The translations under genes and the position numbers were made by a program. The notes under the pieces were generated by a model. That model did no database searches, was not told the origin of the DNA, and saw only the letters and a list, made by a program, of their open reading frames with translations. DNA of 64,000 bases, from contig JAZNPF010000004.1 of assembly GCA_045589495.1 (NCBI GenBank), positions 1-64,000 of the forward strand, in the 5' to 3' direction. Source of the DNA: SIG455 sp045589495. GTDB taxonomy: Bacteria > Bacillota > Clostridia > UMGS1810. Of this stretch, positions 8,829-19,676 are shown piece by piece (within the stretch, counting starts at the first letter, position 1; each line of letters starts with the position of its first letter).

Positions 8829-11537
8829 ATGGCGCTGATTAAATTTGAGAAAAAACCGGATTTTATGCAATGTGTCGGTGGAAAAACAACTCTTACAAAC
8901 GAACAGTATAAGTGCGGGAAATCAGCACTTTGCTGGGAGTATAACTCAGGTGATAAACTTGTTTTTAGAACACCGATAGGATATATTTTCGAGAAAAAAA
9001 GTCCTCACGATAACCGAGAGGACACTTTTGCCCTATATTTGTACGGCACCGGAAACGAAGGCGTTTTAAATGTGGGCTTTTTGTGCGGAGAGGATGTCTG
9101 TGCAAATTTCAACATAGATATGGGCTTTGTTGGCTGGCGTCATATTGCGGTGAGTTTCGACCGTGATATGTGCGGAAATCCAAAAGACAATATGGATGGA
9201 TTTTTCATAACAGCAAAAGGAAATGGATGTGTTTTGCTTGATGAAATAATTACATGCGCTCGTGTGGATTACAGACATATTATAGCAAGTCCACAACTTC
9301 CGCATATTGCAAACAAACTTGCTCCTTTGCGTGCGGATTGGAAGTTGAAATCAAGGTTTAAACCAAAAAATATCGATGAAGATGAAATAAAAATTATTGC
9401 ACATAGATACAGGCAGTATGTTTTGAATGAATACGACTGTGATAAAACTGATGAAGAACTTATACGAGAATCGGATGATTTAGAAATACGTAAAGGCAGA
9501 TATGGATATGTCGGTAAGAGAGTAGAGCATCGTATTCAACGAACTTATCTGGCTGATACTGACGGCAAAAAAGATGAATATAAGGATTTAAGAACTGTTA
9601 CTGATTTAATGTGCCATTTGGCTGTAAGATATGGTAAATACGGCAATAAGATTTTACTTAAAAAGTATATTTGTTTGCTTGAGTATATTATAAATCAGGG
9701 GGTTGCATACGGCAGTACAATGGGTGGTCATTCGATACTTGATTATTCATTACGTCCTTTGTATTTTTCTCTTGTTGTAATGGTTGATGAACCCGAATTG
9801 TATTTGCTGAGAGAAGAACTGTTTTCGGCATTAAAATGGTTTACACATCTTGGAAAACGCGGATTTTGTGAGGGTGAAACTTTTGAATATTCTACAACCG
9901 ATGATTTTTTCAATCTCGCACCGGGAATAATGGCACTTTCGCTTATGATTACAGATATTGAGGAAAAAGCATGGTATTTAAAAACATTGTCCGGTTGGCT
10001 CGAATTTAATATGACGTATACTGACGGCTTGACGGATATGTTCAAAGAGGATGGGTGTATTTATCATCATGCCGGACATTATCCCGCTTACGGGAATGGC
10101 GCATTGACGGGTATTATCCCCATTTTGTATGCTTTAGGTGGAACGCAATATGATATAGACAAAAGTGCACGAGATAACATTCGCCATATTATGTTGACAA
10201 TGAGGTTTCAAAGTGTCGGAAGAATGTTTCCAACTGCATTTTCGGGTAGACATCCCTTTCTTAATAACGGAATTGATATTTTACCTTACCGGTATTTTGC
10301 AAAATATGAATTATTGCACGGCAAAGTAGAAATGGCAGAAGTATATCTTAGATTATCAAAAGGTAAAGTGACTGCTGCTGACAATGATATCTTAGAAAGC
10401 GGTGCAAAGCCAGAAAAGATTTGTGAGGGAAATATTTCGTACCCTATGGCATGTGCAAATGTGCATCGACGAGATAATTGGATGGTAGTTACAAAAGGAT
10501 ATTCAAAATATCTTTGGGGAAGCGAAAGTTATATTGGCGATAATCTTTATGGAAGATATCGTTCGTATGGCGTAACAGAACTATACAATGATGTTGAAAA
10601 TGCTGAAAAACGATATGATGAAGACGGATATGACTGGAGCAGATTTTCAGGTGCGACGGCAATACACATACCTCTCGAACAACTGAAAGCAAAAATATAT
10701 AATCTTGACCGTTTCAGCGGATTTGAAGAAATGTTGATTTCCGACCAAAGTTTTGCAGGAGCATTGTCGTTAAAAGAAAACGGAATGTTTTCTATGATAC
10801 TTACGGAGCATCCAAAATACAACGGAAAATTTTGTGCATATAAAAGCGTGTTTACAAAAGATGATTTCATTCTTTGTATAGGCAGTAACATTAGTTGCGA
10901 AAGTGAATATGAAGTAGAAACTACACTTTTTCAAAACCGTATTTTAGACGGGGATAATTCTATTTTCCGAAATGGAAATAAAATTTACGATAATTTGGGA
11001 AATATTTACTACGTTGATGAAAATGTTAAAGTTGATATGTACGAAGGAACACAACACTCTTTAAGTGCTGAAAATAATAAGCCCACATCCGGAGATTTTG
11101 CTGTTGCAGTGATATCTCACGGTAAAAATCCGGAAAATCAGTCATACGTATATTCAATTGGTATAAACGGCGCAACGATGCCTGATTATGAAATTATTAG
11201 GCAGGATGAGTATGCACATATAGTTCGTATAGGAAATATTACGTATTTTTCTATTTTTAGAGATGGAGATTATGGACGCATTTCTACCAGTATCCCTTTA
11301 TTGGCAATGATAGAAGAATGTAATGGTAAAATTTCTATGTCGTTTTGCAATCCTGATTTAGGATTATACGAAAGGGACGAGGACCAATACGATGAATTAG
11401 GTCAACGTCGTGAAGTCAGTATATACAGCAGAAAGTGGCTTTCTAAACGTATAGGAGGTAAAAAAGCCAGTATAGAAGTTGATGGGAGAAAACTCTCGTT
11501 TTATATGAGGGGTGGAGAGATAATTACAATAGATTAA
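8829..11537 (+). CDS. PL8-type polysaccharide lyase without signal peptide
   Basis: 902-residue protein matching the chondroitin/hyaluronan/xanthan lyase fold. The N-terminal beta-sandwich resembles the Lyase_N domain of chondroitinase ABC (GWRHIAVSFDR...LLDEII, about 100-145). An alpha/alpha-toroid catalytic domain and a C-terminal beta domain follow. By alignment from memory to chondroitinase ABC the active residues are H414 and Y421 (HAGHYPAY), R474 (SGRHPF) and E566 (WGSES), all present. Such enzymes cleave uronic-acid glycosidic bonds by beta-elimination. The N-terminus MALIKFEKKPDF has no signal peptide, so it is probably cytosolic and acts on imported oligosaccharides. It directly follows the importer genes with a weak ribosome binding site. 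The exact substrate cannot be read from sequence. Confidence 0.82.
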   Translation: MALIKFEKKPDFMQCVGGKTTLTNEQYKCGKSALCWEYNSGDKLVFRTPIGYIFEKKSPHDNREDTFALYLYGTGNEGVLNVGFLCGEDVCANFNIDMGFVGWRHIAVSFDRDMCGNPKDNMDGFFITAKGNGCVLLDEIITCARVDYRHIIASPQLPHIANKLAPLRADWKLKSRFKPKNIDEDEIKIIAHRYRQYVLNEYDCDKTDEELIRESDDLEIRKGRYGYVGKRVEHRIQRTYLADTDGKKDEYKDLRTVTDLMCHLAVRYGKYGNKILLKKYICLLEYIINQGVAYGSTMGGHSILDYSLRPLYFSLVVMVDEPELYLLREELFSALKWFTHLGKRGFCEGETFEYSTTDDFFNLAPGIMALSLMITDIEEKAWYLKTLSGWLEFNMTYTDGLTDMFKEDGCIYHHAGHYPAYGNGALTGIIPILYALGGTQYDIDKSARDNIRHIMLTMRFQSVGRMFPTAFSGRHPFLNNGIDILPYRYFAKYELLHGKVEMAEVYLRLSKGKVTAADNDILESGAKPEKICEGNISYPMACANVHRRDNWMVVTKGYSKYLWGSESYIGDNLYGRYRSYGVTELYNDVENAEKRYDEDGYDWSRFSGATAIHIPLEQLKAKIYNLDRFSGFEEMLISDQSFAGALSLKENGMFSMILTEHPKYNGKFCAYKSVFTKDDFILCIGSNISCESEYEVETTLFQNRILDGDNSIFRNGNKIYDNLGNIYYVDENVKVDMYEGTQHSLSAENNKPTSGDFAVAVISHGKNPENQSYVYSIGINGATMPDYEIIRQDEYAHIVRIGNITYFSIFRDGDYGRISTSIPLLAMIEECNGKISMSFCNPDLGLYERDEDQYDELGQRREVSIYSRKWLSKRIGGKKASIEVDGRKLSFYMRGGEIITID

Positions 11538-11573
11538 CAATATGTAAGAGTTTTAACGAAGGAGCAACTATTT

Positions 11574-14270
11574 ATGAAAAGAATATTGTCAATTATACTT
11601 ATAATTATGTTGATATTTCCTGCGATTCCTGTGTTTGCAGAAAATGTAGTGGCGGAGGAAAACAGTAAAGAAATAGAAAAGGTATTGACATTGGGGATTA
11701 TGACAGGTTTTCCCGATGGAACATTTCGGGCGGAAGAAGGCGTTACTCGTGCAGAATTTGCTTGCATTGTTACCAACCTGTTGAATTTAAAAGTTGATGC
11801 CGCAAACGGGGAAGCAACGGCATTTTATGATGTAACATCTTCGCATTGGGCTAGCCCTTATGTGAACATAGTAAGTAGCAGAGGACTTATGAATGGCAGT
11901 GGTGATGGACTGTTCTTACCTGAAAAAACAATCACCGTTGTTGAAGCAGCAAAAGTCATGGTTGAACTTTTGGGTTATGGATATTTTGCTGAAAACAGTG
12001 GCGGTTATCCCACCGGATACTATATGCAGGCGGAATCTATGGATTTGCTTGACGGAATAAATTCGAAAACAAACGAAATTATAACTCGTGGCGATATTGC
12101 AAAAATGTTGTGTTCCTGCTTTGAAACGGATATGTATTACGCATATAGTTACGGTGAAGATGTGGGAATAACAAAACAGGATGGTGTAACGATATTATCT
12201 AAATATCACGATATATATTCCGTGGAAGGTGTTGTTACTGCAAATAAATTTACTGCTGTTAACGGCGAAAGCAATCTTCGTGAAAACGAAATAGAAATTG
12301 ACAGCCAACGGTATGAAATCTCTGACAACGACACAAATTTATTAATTGGCATGAACGTAAGTGCTTATTATAAGGAAAACAATGATGGTACGTATACCAT
12401 AGTTTATATATCCCCTGAAGATAATGAAGAAATTACACTTTTGAGCGAAGATATCAGTAATATTAATGGCTATAATATATATTATTTTACAGAATCGGGA
12501 AAAAAACGTTATATTGAGATAGAAAGCAATTCCAATATTATACTCAACAATCAATTTGAATGCCGCAGTATAAATTTTGATTTTACACGACTAAGCAGTG
12601 TAAACGGAACGATCACATTTATAGATAATGATTCTGACGGACAAATCGAAATTATAAATATAAAGGATTACACTACCGGAGTTATAGATAGTGTCAATCC
12701 TTCGCTTGAAAGGATAAATCTTAAATATGATGCAAGACCTTTGGTGCTTGAGGAATTTACTTATGTGATAAGGAAAGGAAACGAGGAAATAAATATTACT
12801 GACCTGACTTCCTCTAGTGTAATCAGTATTGCTGCATCCTCCAAGTATTTGAATGGGGATGAAGACGGCGTAATTGAAATAATAGTGAGTGATAAAACAG
12901 TAACAGGAACAGTAACTGCTACGAGTGATGCCAATGTAACTATTACAAATGAAACCAGTTCAGTAAAGTATGAAATTTCGTCAAAGTACATAAGTGAACA
13001 AGGGAATACGATTAAAGTTGGTGATAAAGGAATTTTTTATCTTGATCCCAATGATAAAATTATAAGTTGTTCCGATGGTGGAAGCGGAGACATAAAATTC
13101 GGATATCTGATAAAAGCAATAAAAAAAGAAGAAATAGACACTCGTGTGCTTCTGAAGATATTCACATCCACGGGAACGATGGAGATTTATGAAAGCAATG
13201 ACACTGTGCGATTAGACGGAAAACCGGTAAAAGCAACAGAAATGTATGATACTTTGAAGTCAATGAGTGGTGAAGGACAAATATCAATGATCGTTCGTTA
13301 CGGAGTTAATAGTGCAAATAAGTTGAACGTCATTGATACGGAACTTCCCAATTCCGATGGCGACATTGATGAACTTACTGTTAAACATATAAACATTACC
13401 GGCGGGTTGCGTTACCAGAGTCCAGGTACTATATTGGTTTCATACCAAAGCCCTGAACGTTATGTTCTTACAGGTAGTACAGTTGTTTTTGTAATACCGC
13501 TTGAGTTAAGCGATGAGGACTTATTTAGGGTGAGCACCAGAGGTTATTTCAGCAATGAGAACTATTACGGTGACACGACTACCGGACAGCACCTTTATAT
13601 GTGTAACGTGAAAGATGGCTCTCCAGCAGCAATATTTATTAATACAAAAGCGGCAACAACAAGCCTTGGTGCGATTGATTATTATGATGATTCTGCGGCT
13701 GTGGTAGTGAAAAAGGTTCTTGCAATGGATGCTGACGGAGAGGTGTGTACAAAAGTAACTGTGAATTCACACGGAAGTATGGTGGATTTGTATGTTACGG
13801 ATAAAACGAATTTGCTCTTTATGAACGGAACACGTAGCATATCCAGAAAACTTCCGGGGGCATCAGAAAACCTCACTATAAACGATTTCAATCTTGGCGA
13901 TGTGGTTATGTATGATAAAGATACTAAGAATCGTGCAAATACATTGTTGAGAATAAATGATACCAATATTTGGGAACTCGAACACGGCGAATATCAGGTA
14001 ACGGATATGTCGGGCTACACTGAGTTTATTATGGGAAGTGTACGTAAAAAAATCGGCACAGCGTTGGAACTTGATGCTACAACAGAACCCAATTTGTATA
14101 TAAATGCATTTGAAGGACCATATGTATACATAGTTAATAAACGTGCACAAACAGTTACCGCTGGATCTCTCAAGGATATATGTGCAAGTGATTCTGATGC
14201 AGAGGCAGATAAGATATTTGCACGTGTACGATTTGGTAATGTAAAAGAGATTGTAATATACCGTGATTAA
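11574..14270 (+). CDS. SLH-domain surface protein, N-terminal anchor
   Basis: 898-residue secreted protein with an N-terminal signal peptide ending near VFAEN. Three S-layer homology repeats follow within about residues 35-190 (GIMTGFPDGTFRAEEGVTRAEF; FYDVTSSHWASPYV...; a weaker third with ITRGDIAKML). They should bind secondary cell-wall polymer. The remaining 700 residues are beta-rich, low in Cys and without a motif I recognise. The operon position after the lyase suggests glycan capture or a surface scaffold, which is inference. AAGGAG precedes the start. Confidence 0.8.
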   Translation: MKRILSIILIIMLIFPAIPVFAENVVAEENSKEIEKVLTLGIMTGFPDGTFRAEEGVTRAEFACIVTNLLNLKVDAANGEATAFYDVTSSHWASPYVNIVSSRGLMNGSGDGLFLPEKTITVVEAAKVMVELLGYGYFAENSGGYPTGYYMQAESMDLLDGINSKTNEIITRGDIAKMLCSCFETDMYYAYSYGEDVGITKQDGVTILSKYHDIYSVEGVVTANKFTAVNGESNLRENEIEIDSQRYEISDNDTNLLIGMNVSAYYKENNDGTYTIVYISPEDNEEITLLSEDISNINGYNIYYFTESGKKRYIEIESNSNIILNNQFECRSINFDFTRLSSVNGTITFIDNDSDGQIEIINIKDYTTGVIDSVNPSLERINLKYDARPLVLEEFTYVIRKGNEEINITDLTSSSVISIAASSKYLNGDEDGVIEIIVSDKTVTGTVTATSDANVTITNETSSVKYEISSKYISEQGNTIKVGDKGIFYLDPNDKIISCSDGGSGDIKFGYLIKAIKKEEIDTRVLLKIFTSTGTMEIYESNDTVRLDGKPVKATEMYDTLKSMSGEGQISMIVRYGVNSANKLNVIDTELPNSDGDIDELTVKHINITGGLRYQSPGTILVSYQSPERYVLTGSTVVFVIPLELSDEDLFRVSTRGYFSNENYYGDTTTGQHLYMCNVKDGSPAAIFINTKAATTSLGAIDYYDDSAAVVVKKVLAMDADGEVCTKVTVNSHGSMVDLYVTDKTNLLFMNGTRSISRKLPGASENLTINDFNLGDVVMYDKDTKNRANTLLRINDTNIWELEHGEYQVTDMSGYTEFIMGSVRKKIGTALELDATTEPNLYINAFEGPYVYIVNKRAQTVTAGSLKDICASDSDAEADKIFARVRFGNVKEIVIYRD

Positions 14271-14287
14271 GAAAGGAGAAACGGCTT

Positions 14288-17005
14288 ATGTATTATAAAT
14301 ATGGAAAATTGATTTCTGCACTTTTAGTATTATGTATGGTGATTAGTCCGTTCACTGTCTTAAACGTTTTTGCAAGTGATGCCACGGTAAGTCAGCCAAT
14401 GGTATCGGGAGTATATTTTGACGGTGCCCCGATATTGGGTGAAACAGTTACAATTCATTATACAGTAAATAATCCTGATAATTCTTTAGATGATCTTGAT
14501 ACAAAAATCAAGTGGTTCAAACAAGATAAAAAATATTTTGTGAGAAACGAAGCTAACACTGGTCATGATGATACAAATAGTTCAAATGTTTTGCAGACCG
14601 GAGGCCTTAGTTTTACAATACCTGATGATCAGGACCTTGTGGGTAAGTACATTTCAGTTCGGATTCCTGTTGCATCGATTAAAGGAAATAGTCGTATGCG
14701 AACAATGGGCATTGGACCTATAGCAGCAAGCAAAACGCAGGATATGGTTAAATCTTCTGTAACAATAATTTCCGGCAGTGATGTCGGAGTAGGAGGCGAT
14801 ACAGGGGATAAACTGGTGGGTAAGTTTATAACCCCTGATGGTGAATATCGTTGCCAGTGGTATTCGTGTGATACTTCATCAGGCACGTATGAAGCCATCG
14901 CCGGTGAAACAAATAATTACTATATACCTGATGACAAGATGCGAGGAAAGTATATAAAATTTGGAGTTGTGCCAATAACTGACGGAGTTGACGGACAGGT
15001 AATGTTTTCGGATAACTTTGTTATGGTGGGTAATGCCGCGTTTGGCGCTTTTGTAAGCGGAAATAAAGTGGCAAAAGGATGGTATGACGGTTGTGCGATG
15101 AATTCACTAACAAACGGAATATCAGGAACAGGTGGAGGTGCTATTTTTACTTATGCAGATGCACCTGCAACTCTGGGAGATAACGTTGTTGTGGATTTGG
15201 GTAAAATGGTACCTGTTGAAAAAGTTATAGTCCTTGCTAATGCGGTAGACAACGACTATTTCACATTGGAATACTCGCTTACGGGCGAAGCAGGCAGTTG
15301 GCAGCCGATGATTCCCGCCACGATTGCTTCCGGAACAGAAAACGGCATAAAATTTAAGAACGATTCAAATACAGAAGCGGTGCTGAGTCAGACATACATA
15401 GCCAGATATATACGTGTTTATTTTACTCACACAAAGAATATGTATTTCCGTGAAATAGAAGTAATGTCTAAAGAAGACAAATTCCCTGTAATTACATTGG
15501 AAGGGGAAACTGAACTTAATCTGCTTAAAGGACAGCCGTATGAAGAAGCGGGATATTCCGCTATTGATAACGAAGACGGGGACCTCACGTCATCAGTAAT
15601 AGTTTCGGGAGATGTAAATGTAAATGAAATCGGAGAGTATATTATAACATACACCGTAACAGACAATGCATTTCGTCCTCATACTGTAAGCGTAACACGA
15701 ACTGTAAACGTTGCAGATGGTTTTCATAAAGATGGTGATCTTGCTTACGAAAAGGATGTGACCGTAACCTCAGGAACAGGGGGGGCGGCAGTTACCGATG
15801 GTAATATGTATACGCTTTGGGAACCTCAGGCTCAACAGGCGAGTGCAGTTGTGGATTTAGGTGAAGAACAATTGATTTCCAAGTTTGAGGTATCTGAAAC
15901 GGGAAATAACATAGAATCATTTAAAATTTATACTTCTGTTGATGGGGAAGAATATGATGAAATTATAGCTTCCGATGATGGAATGGGTAATTACGTTGTT
16001 GATATCACCCCCGTGAAAGCAAGATATATTAAGATAAGCATAAATTCTGAAAACACCGCGTCTGCAATTAACGATTTTTGCTGTTACTTTGATGACCTGG
16101 GTAAGGTAAAATATGCTGCAGATAAACTTGAGATTGATGCTGATTTAGATAATGTTACAGACGATTTGCCGTTGCCTGAAAAAGGAGAGTTTGATGCAGA
16201 AATTGAATGGAGTTCTGATGATACATCTACTGTAAGCGATAATGGCGCTGTAACCAGAGGGGGAACAGATACAGATGTTACCCTTACTGCCTCTGTTACT
16301 ATTGGTGAAGATACTGTAACAAAAGACTTTGAAATAACCGTTCTTAAAAAGAAAACCTCGAGCGGCGGAGGCGGTGGAGGTGGCAGTTATGTTACGGCTC
16401 CGTATACACCTGTAGCACCTGTTCAACCTATTGTTGTTCCTGATAAAACAACCCAAAAGATATTTTCAGATGTTTCCAAAGCACATTGGGCGTATGAACA
16501 TATAGATTTTTTGGCAACTCTTGATTTAGTTTCAGGATTTCCCGACGGCTCATTCGGGCCCGACATCACGCTTACCCGTTCGCAATTTTTGAAAATGGTG
16601 CTTGATGCACTTGCTTTAAAAGCAGAAGGCGAATGTGATTTTGCTGATGTAAATGAAAGCGACTGGTACTTTGAGTATGTTAAAACAGGTGTTGCTTTGG
16701 GAATTGTGAATGGTATGGAAGGCGGAATATTTGGTGCTGACCTGCCTGTAACACGTCAGGATATGGCTGTAATATCGGCAAAAGCACTTCAGCATATAAA
16801 ACTGCTTCCTGATTTTGAAACTGTAACTACTTTTGCAGATAATTCAGACATTTCATCGTATGCGATTGAATCTGTAGGAAGAATGAAAAAAGCAGGAATT
16901 ATGGTAGGCGATACAAATGGCAACTTCCGTCCCTTTGACGGTGCCACACGTGCTGAAGCATCAAAAATTGTCACTCTTTTATATAAACTGAAGGGTGGGA
17001 TTTAA
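14288..17005 (+). CDS. SLH-anchored multidomain carbohydrate-binding protein
   Basis: 905-residue secreted protein. Order: signal peptide (to about 30, VFASD); an Ig-like domain with GAPILGETVTIHYTV; two discoidin/CBM32-like regions (about 255-390 with GDNVVVDLGKMVPVEKVIV; about 480-600 with ASAVVDLGEEQLISKFEV); between them a DUF5011-like Ig domain (TLEGETELNLLKGQPYEEAGY); a further Ig-like domain; a seven-Gly linker; then three C-terminal SLH repeats (HWAYEHIDFL, DWYFEYVKTG, IESVGRMKKAG). It probably displays glycan-binding modules at the cell wall. No catalytic module was recognised. The preceding SLH protein carries its anchor at the opposite end. Confidence 0.85.
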   Translation: MYYKYGKLISALLVLCMVISPFTVLNVFASDATVSQPMVSGVYFDGAPILGETVTIHYTVNNPDNSLDDLDTKIKWFKQDKKYFVRNEANTGHDDTNSSNVLQTGGLSFTIPDDQDLVGKYISVRIPVASIKGNSRMRTMGIGPIAASKTQDMVKSSVTIISGSDVGVGGDTGDKLVGKFITPDGEYRCQWYSCDTSSGTYEAIAGETNNYYIPDDKMRGKYIKFGVVPITDGVDGQVMFSDNFVMVGNAAFGAFVSGNKVAKGWYDGCAMNSLTNGISGTGGGAIFTYADAPATLGDNVVVDLGKMVPVEKVIVLANAVDNDYFTLEYSLTGEAGSWQPMIPATIASGTENGIKFKNDSNTEAVLSQTYIARYIRVYFTHTKNMYFREIEVMSKEDKFPVITLEGETELNLLKGQPYEEAGYSAIDNEDGDLTSSVIVSGDVNVNEIGEYIITYTVTDNAFRPHTVSVTRTVNVADGFHKDGDLAYEKDVTVTSGTGGAAVTDGNMYTLWEPQAQQASAVVDLGEEQLISKFEVSETGNNIESFKIYTSVDGEEYDEIIASDDGMGNYVVDITPVKARYIKISINSENTASAINDFCCYFDDLGKVKYAADKLEIDADLDNVTDDLPLPEKGEFDAEIEWSSDDTSTVSDNGAVTRGGTDTDVTLTASVTIGEDTVTKDFEITVLKKKTSSGGGGGGGSYVTAPYTPVAPVQPIVVPDKTTQKIFSDVSKAHWAYEHIDFLATLDLVSGFPDGSFGPDITLTRSQFLKMVLDALALKAEGECDFADVNESDWYFEYVKTGVALGIVNGMEGGIFGADLPVTRQDMAVISAKALQHIKLLPDFETVTTFADNSDISSYAIESVGRMKKAGIMVGDTNGNFRPFDGATRAEASKIVTLLYKLKGGI

Positions 17006-17007
17006 CT

Positions 17008-19620
17008 ATGAAACGCTTTTTCAGTTTTGTAATTGTACTGGCGATGCTGTTTACCTGTTTGCCGGTCGATGCGGGTGGGAGTACCGATTTAACAGCAGAA
17101 GAATCATTTGTTCCCATTAAAGTGGAAGGCTCCCAAAGTGGAGAAATTCCGCATCCCCATGGAAGAATGTTTCGATTTATGCTTATAGGCAGTGACAGGT
17201 CATTTTTAGACCTGAGTAAGGAAAAGAAGGAAGCAGAAGTCGCTCAGCTCAGGGAGATGTCATTGGAAGAACTTGAGGAATATGTGCGTTCTAAGGTGAA
17301 TGCACTTGCAAATTCGGGAACTCACCCTGCTCACGATAGATTGTGTGCAATTATGAGCGATCTTGCTAAAACAGATAATGATGATTACCTTATGCAGCAG
17401 GTAATTACAATTATTTATACCTCGGCAGTAGAATCTGAAAATGTTCCTATAAGTAGCGAAGCCAGAATTTTTGAATATCCGCAGAACGAAGTACCGAGTT
17501 TTCTGGTATATGCGTATGATAATGCTTTTAATAATCCTTACTGGGACGAACTTTCTAAAATTAACGGGGTTGATGCAAGAGCAGTTGTTGAAAGATGGTT
17601 TTTAGAATATTTTGACAGAATTTATGATATTCATATAAATCGTCCCGTATGTAACTACGGCGGATACTGGATTAAGCATCTGGCGGGAATTGCAGTAACT
17701 TTGAATGACCCCGACAGAGTAAGGAAAGTAATTGAACTTATGGACCTTTCTCTGTTACCCTCGCAGTTTTACGGTGATGGTATGTGGCGTGAAGGAACTG
17801 TTTCATACGGACAGATGCTGGTGGGTAACTTGCGTGAGGCTACGTCTGTAATTAAATTATATAAAGATCCCGATGACTATGTTGACACCAAATTGGGTCT
17901 AAAACTTAATTACACCGACATTACCGGACGCTGGCTCATAATGGATAAGTGGAGAGATGAAATTAACGAGTTGTCGGTTTACCCCAACGGTGTACTCGTA
18001 ACGGTGAATGACACTCACTATATAAGAGGAGTTAAAGTTGACAGACCCATAAAGGCAGAATATTTGAAAAATACAGAACTTAACCATTTTGGACTGTATA
18101 GTATGAAATACGGCAATACCACCGATGCACAGCAGATAAACTTAAAGTTTCCTACTTTAGGTGAGGGGTTGCCTTACAGTGCAGGACACACTCACGGCGA
18201 CTTCCTTGGGCTTACATTCTGGGCGGGCGGAATGGAACTTCTTCCCGACGGCGGATATGTATTTGATACTGCGGCAAACAGATATTTGCATATGAATGCA
18301 TACGCTCATAACTGTTCGTGGGTTTATTCCCCCAATGCGGCTTCGTATACTACAAGAGGTTCGCGTGTTATAAAAAATAATACTTATGCTTATGATGACG
18401 GAACCAGAAACAGTAAACAGGTTCAACTTCTTGAAGCAGAAAGTAAGCATATGGATTTAGACGAAGTCGATATGAAACGCCGTGCGGTTATGATGATTTC
18501 GGTAGACGAAAATCATTCATATACGGTAGATATTCAACGTCTGAAAGGCGGCACGGTACACGAAAACTTTCTCCGTCAGGTAGAGGAGGAGGACGTTGAG
18601 TTTACAACAAGCCTTGCTCTTCCCGAACCTCAAAGCGGAACTTTGGGTAAAGCATTAAGCGGAATTGGTAAAAAGGGCGGTATTGTAATGAGTGAAAGTA
18701 TGCTCACATATCCCCAAATGCTTGTAACTGATGATAGTTTTGATTTTGTTTGGCAAGGCGTGACTTCAGGAACATCACTGCACGCTTATATAAAAGGAAA
18801 TAAAAATACAACTATTGCATTTTCAAAATTCCCCACAATGCGCAGAGCCAATAACGTTGTTGCCAATAAGGACAAATATCCCGGTTATCATTTTTATCAG
18901 CGTCAGGACGTTACACCCGAAGATATAACCATTTACGGCGGTGTATACGAGGGATATCGTAAAGATGACGAAGGCAAAATTAAAAACGTTGAGTGGTTGC
19001 CTGCCCCCGATAAAGATGATATGACTCAACTTGTGCGTGTTGAACTGGCTGATGCTGTGGATTACATATATATCAGTAATGACAATATCCCCCGTGAATA
19101 TAACGGAATAACATTTTCGGGCGATTATGCGGCTATCCGCCTTGACAAGAATGAAGATAAAATTATATGGCAGTATCTTTATGGTGAGGGCTGCATTGAA
19201 AAGGAAGGACAAAAATTCATCGGTGAGAAAGAATTCATGTATCAGGTTCTTTCAGCCCGAGGGGAGTTTGATTCTGAGGAAATACCCCACCAATTAAGAG
19301 TTAAGGGCGTTTTGCCCAATAATGTAAAAGGTGTATGGGGCCACACTATTTACGGTGACGGAACGGGCGTTGCATTTGAAATTAAAGATGTAGACCAGAG
19401 CGTTGTAACTGTAAATAATACTCCCGGTTTCAAATTGTCCGAAGCAGGAGCAACTATGACCACCTTCCCTGCGTATGTTCATCCCGAAACGGGAATCATT
19501 CCCGATACTCAAGCCTTGATGCATAACCGTAAATTCCGTTATGATCAAGAGGAATACCGCCGAATCATTCCCGGAAATGTGTGGTTTGAAGTTAAAATAC
19601 CTGCTTTTAAAAAATATTAG
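17008..19620 (+). CDS. Secreted heparinase II/III-like polysaccharide lyase (copy 1)
   Basis: 870-residue secreted protein with a signal peptide ending near PVDAG. An alpha/alpha-toroid region carries DGMWREGTVSYG (from D257), and a following beta-sheet domain has the heparinase II/III C-terminal signature: HTHGDF (H394), GGMELLPDGGY, then AHNCSWVY. This resembles PL12/15/17/21-type lyases acting on uronic-acid polymers such as heparan sulfate or alginate. No SLH or lipobox is visible, so it is released or held by others. It begins 2 nt after the previous stop codon. It is paralogous to the 22116-24980 product and shares all these motifs. Substrate is uncertain. Confidence 0.78.
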   Translation: MKRFFSFVIVLAMLFTCLPVDAGGSTDLTAEESFVPIKVEGSQSGEIPHPHGRMFRFMLIGSDRSFLDLSKEKKEAEVAQLREMSLEELEEYVRSKVNALANSGTHPAHDRLCAIMSDLAKTDNDDYLMQQVITIIYTSAVESENVPISSEARIFEYPQNEVPSFLVYAYDNAFNNPYWDELSKINGVDARAVVERWFLEYFDRIYDIHINRPVCNYGGYWIKHLAGIAVTLNDPDRVRKVIELMDLSLLPSQFYGDGMWREGTVSYGQMLVGNLREATSVIKLYKDPDDYVDTKLGLKLNYTDITGRWLIMDKWRDEINELSVYPNGVLVTVNDTHYIRGVKVDRPIKAEYLKNTELNHFGLYSMKYGNTTDAQQINLKFPTLGEGLPYSAGHTHGDFLGLTFWAGGMELLPDGGYVFDTAANRYLHMNAYAHNCSWVYSPNAASYTTRGSRVIKNNTYAYDDGTRNSKQVQLLEAESKHMDLDEVDMKRRAVMMISVDENHSYTVDIQRLKGGTVHENFLRQVEEEDVEFTTSLALPEPQSGTLGKALSGIGKKGGIVMSESMLTYPQMLVTDDSFDFVWQGVTSGTSLHAYIKGNKNTTIAFSKFPTMRRANNVVANKDKYPGYHFYQRQDVTPEDITIYGGVYEGYRKDDEGKIKNVEWLPAPDKDDMTQLVRVELADAVDYIYISNDNIPREYNGITFSGDYAAIRLDKNEDKIIWQYLYGEGCIEKEGQKFIGEKEFMYQVLSARGEFDSEEIPHQLRVKGVLPNNVKGVWGHTIYGDGTGVAFEIKDVDQSVVTVNNTPGFKLSEAGATMTTFPAYVHPETGIIPDTQALMHNRKFRYDQEEYRRIIPGNVWFEVKIPAFKKY

Positions 19621-19676
19621 TTTTTTAAATTTTCATTATGTTTCCAAAAAATTTATTATATTAAGGAGAGAGTAAA

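Noticed and set aside
8829..11537. Glycoside hydrolase rather than lyase
   Set aside because: The HAGHYPAY, SGRHPF and WGSES blocks align in order with the PL8 catalytic His/Tyr, Arg and Glu.
14629..14898. Minus-strand frames inside the large surface-protein genes, here and elsewhere in 11574-24980
   Set aside because: Shadows of long plus-strand genes with signal peptides and clear domains; none has its own ribosome binding site in a sensible place.
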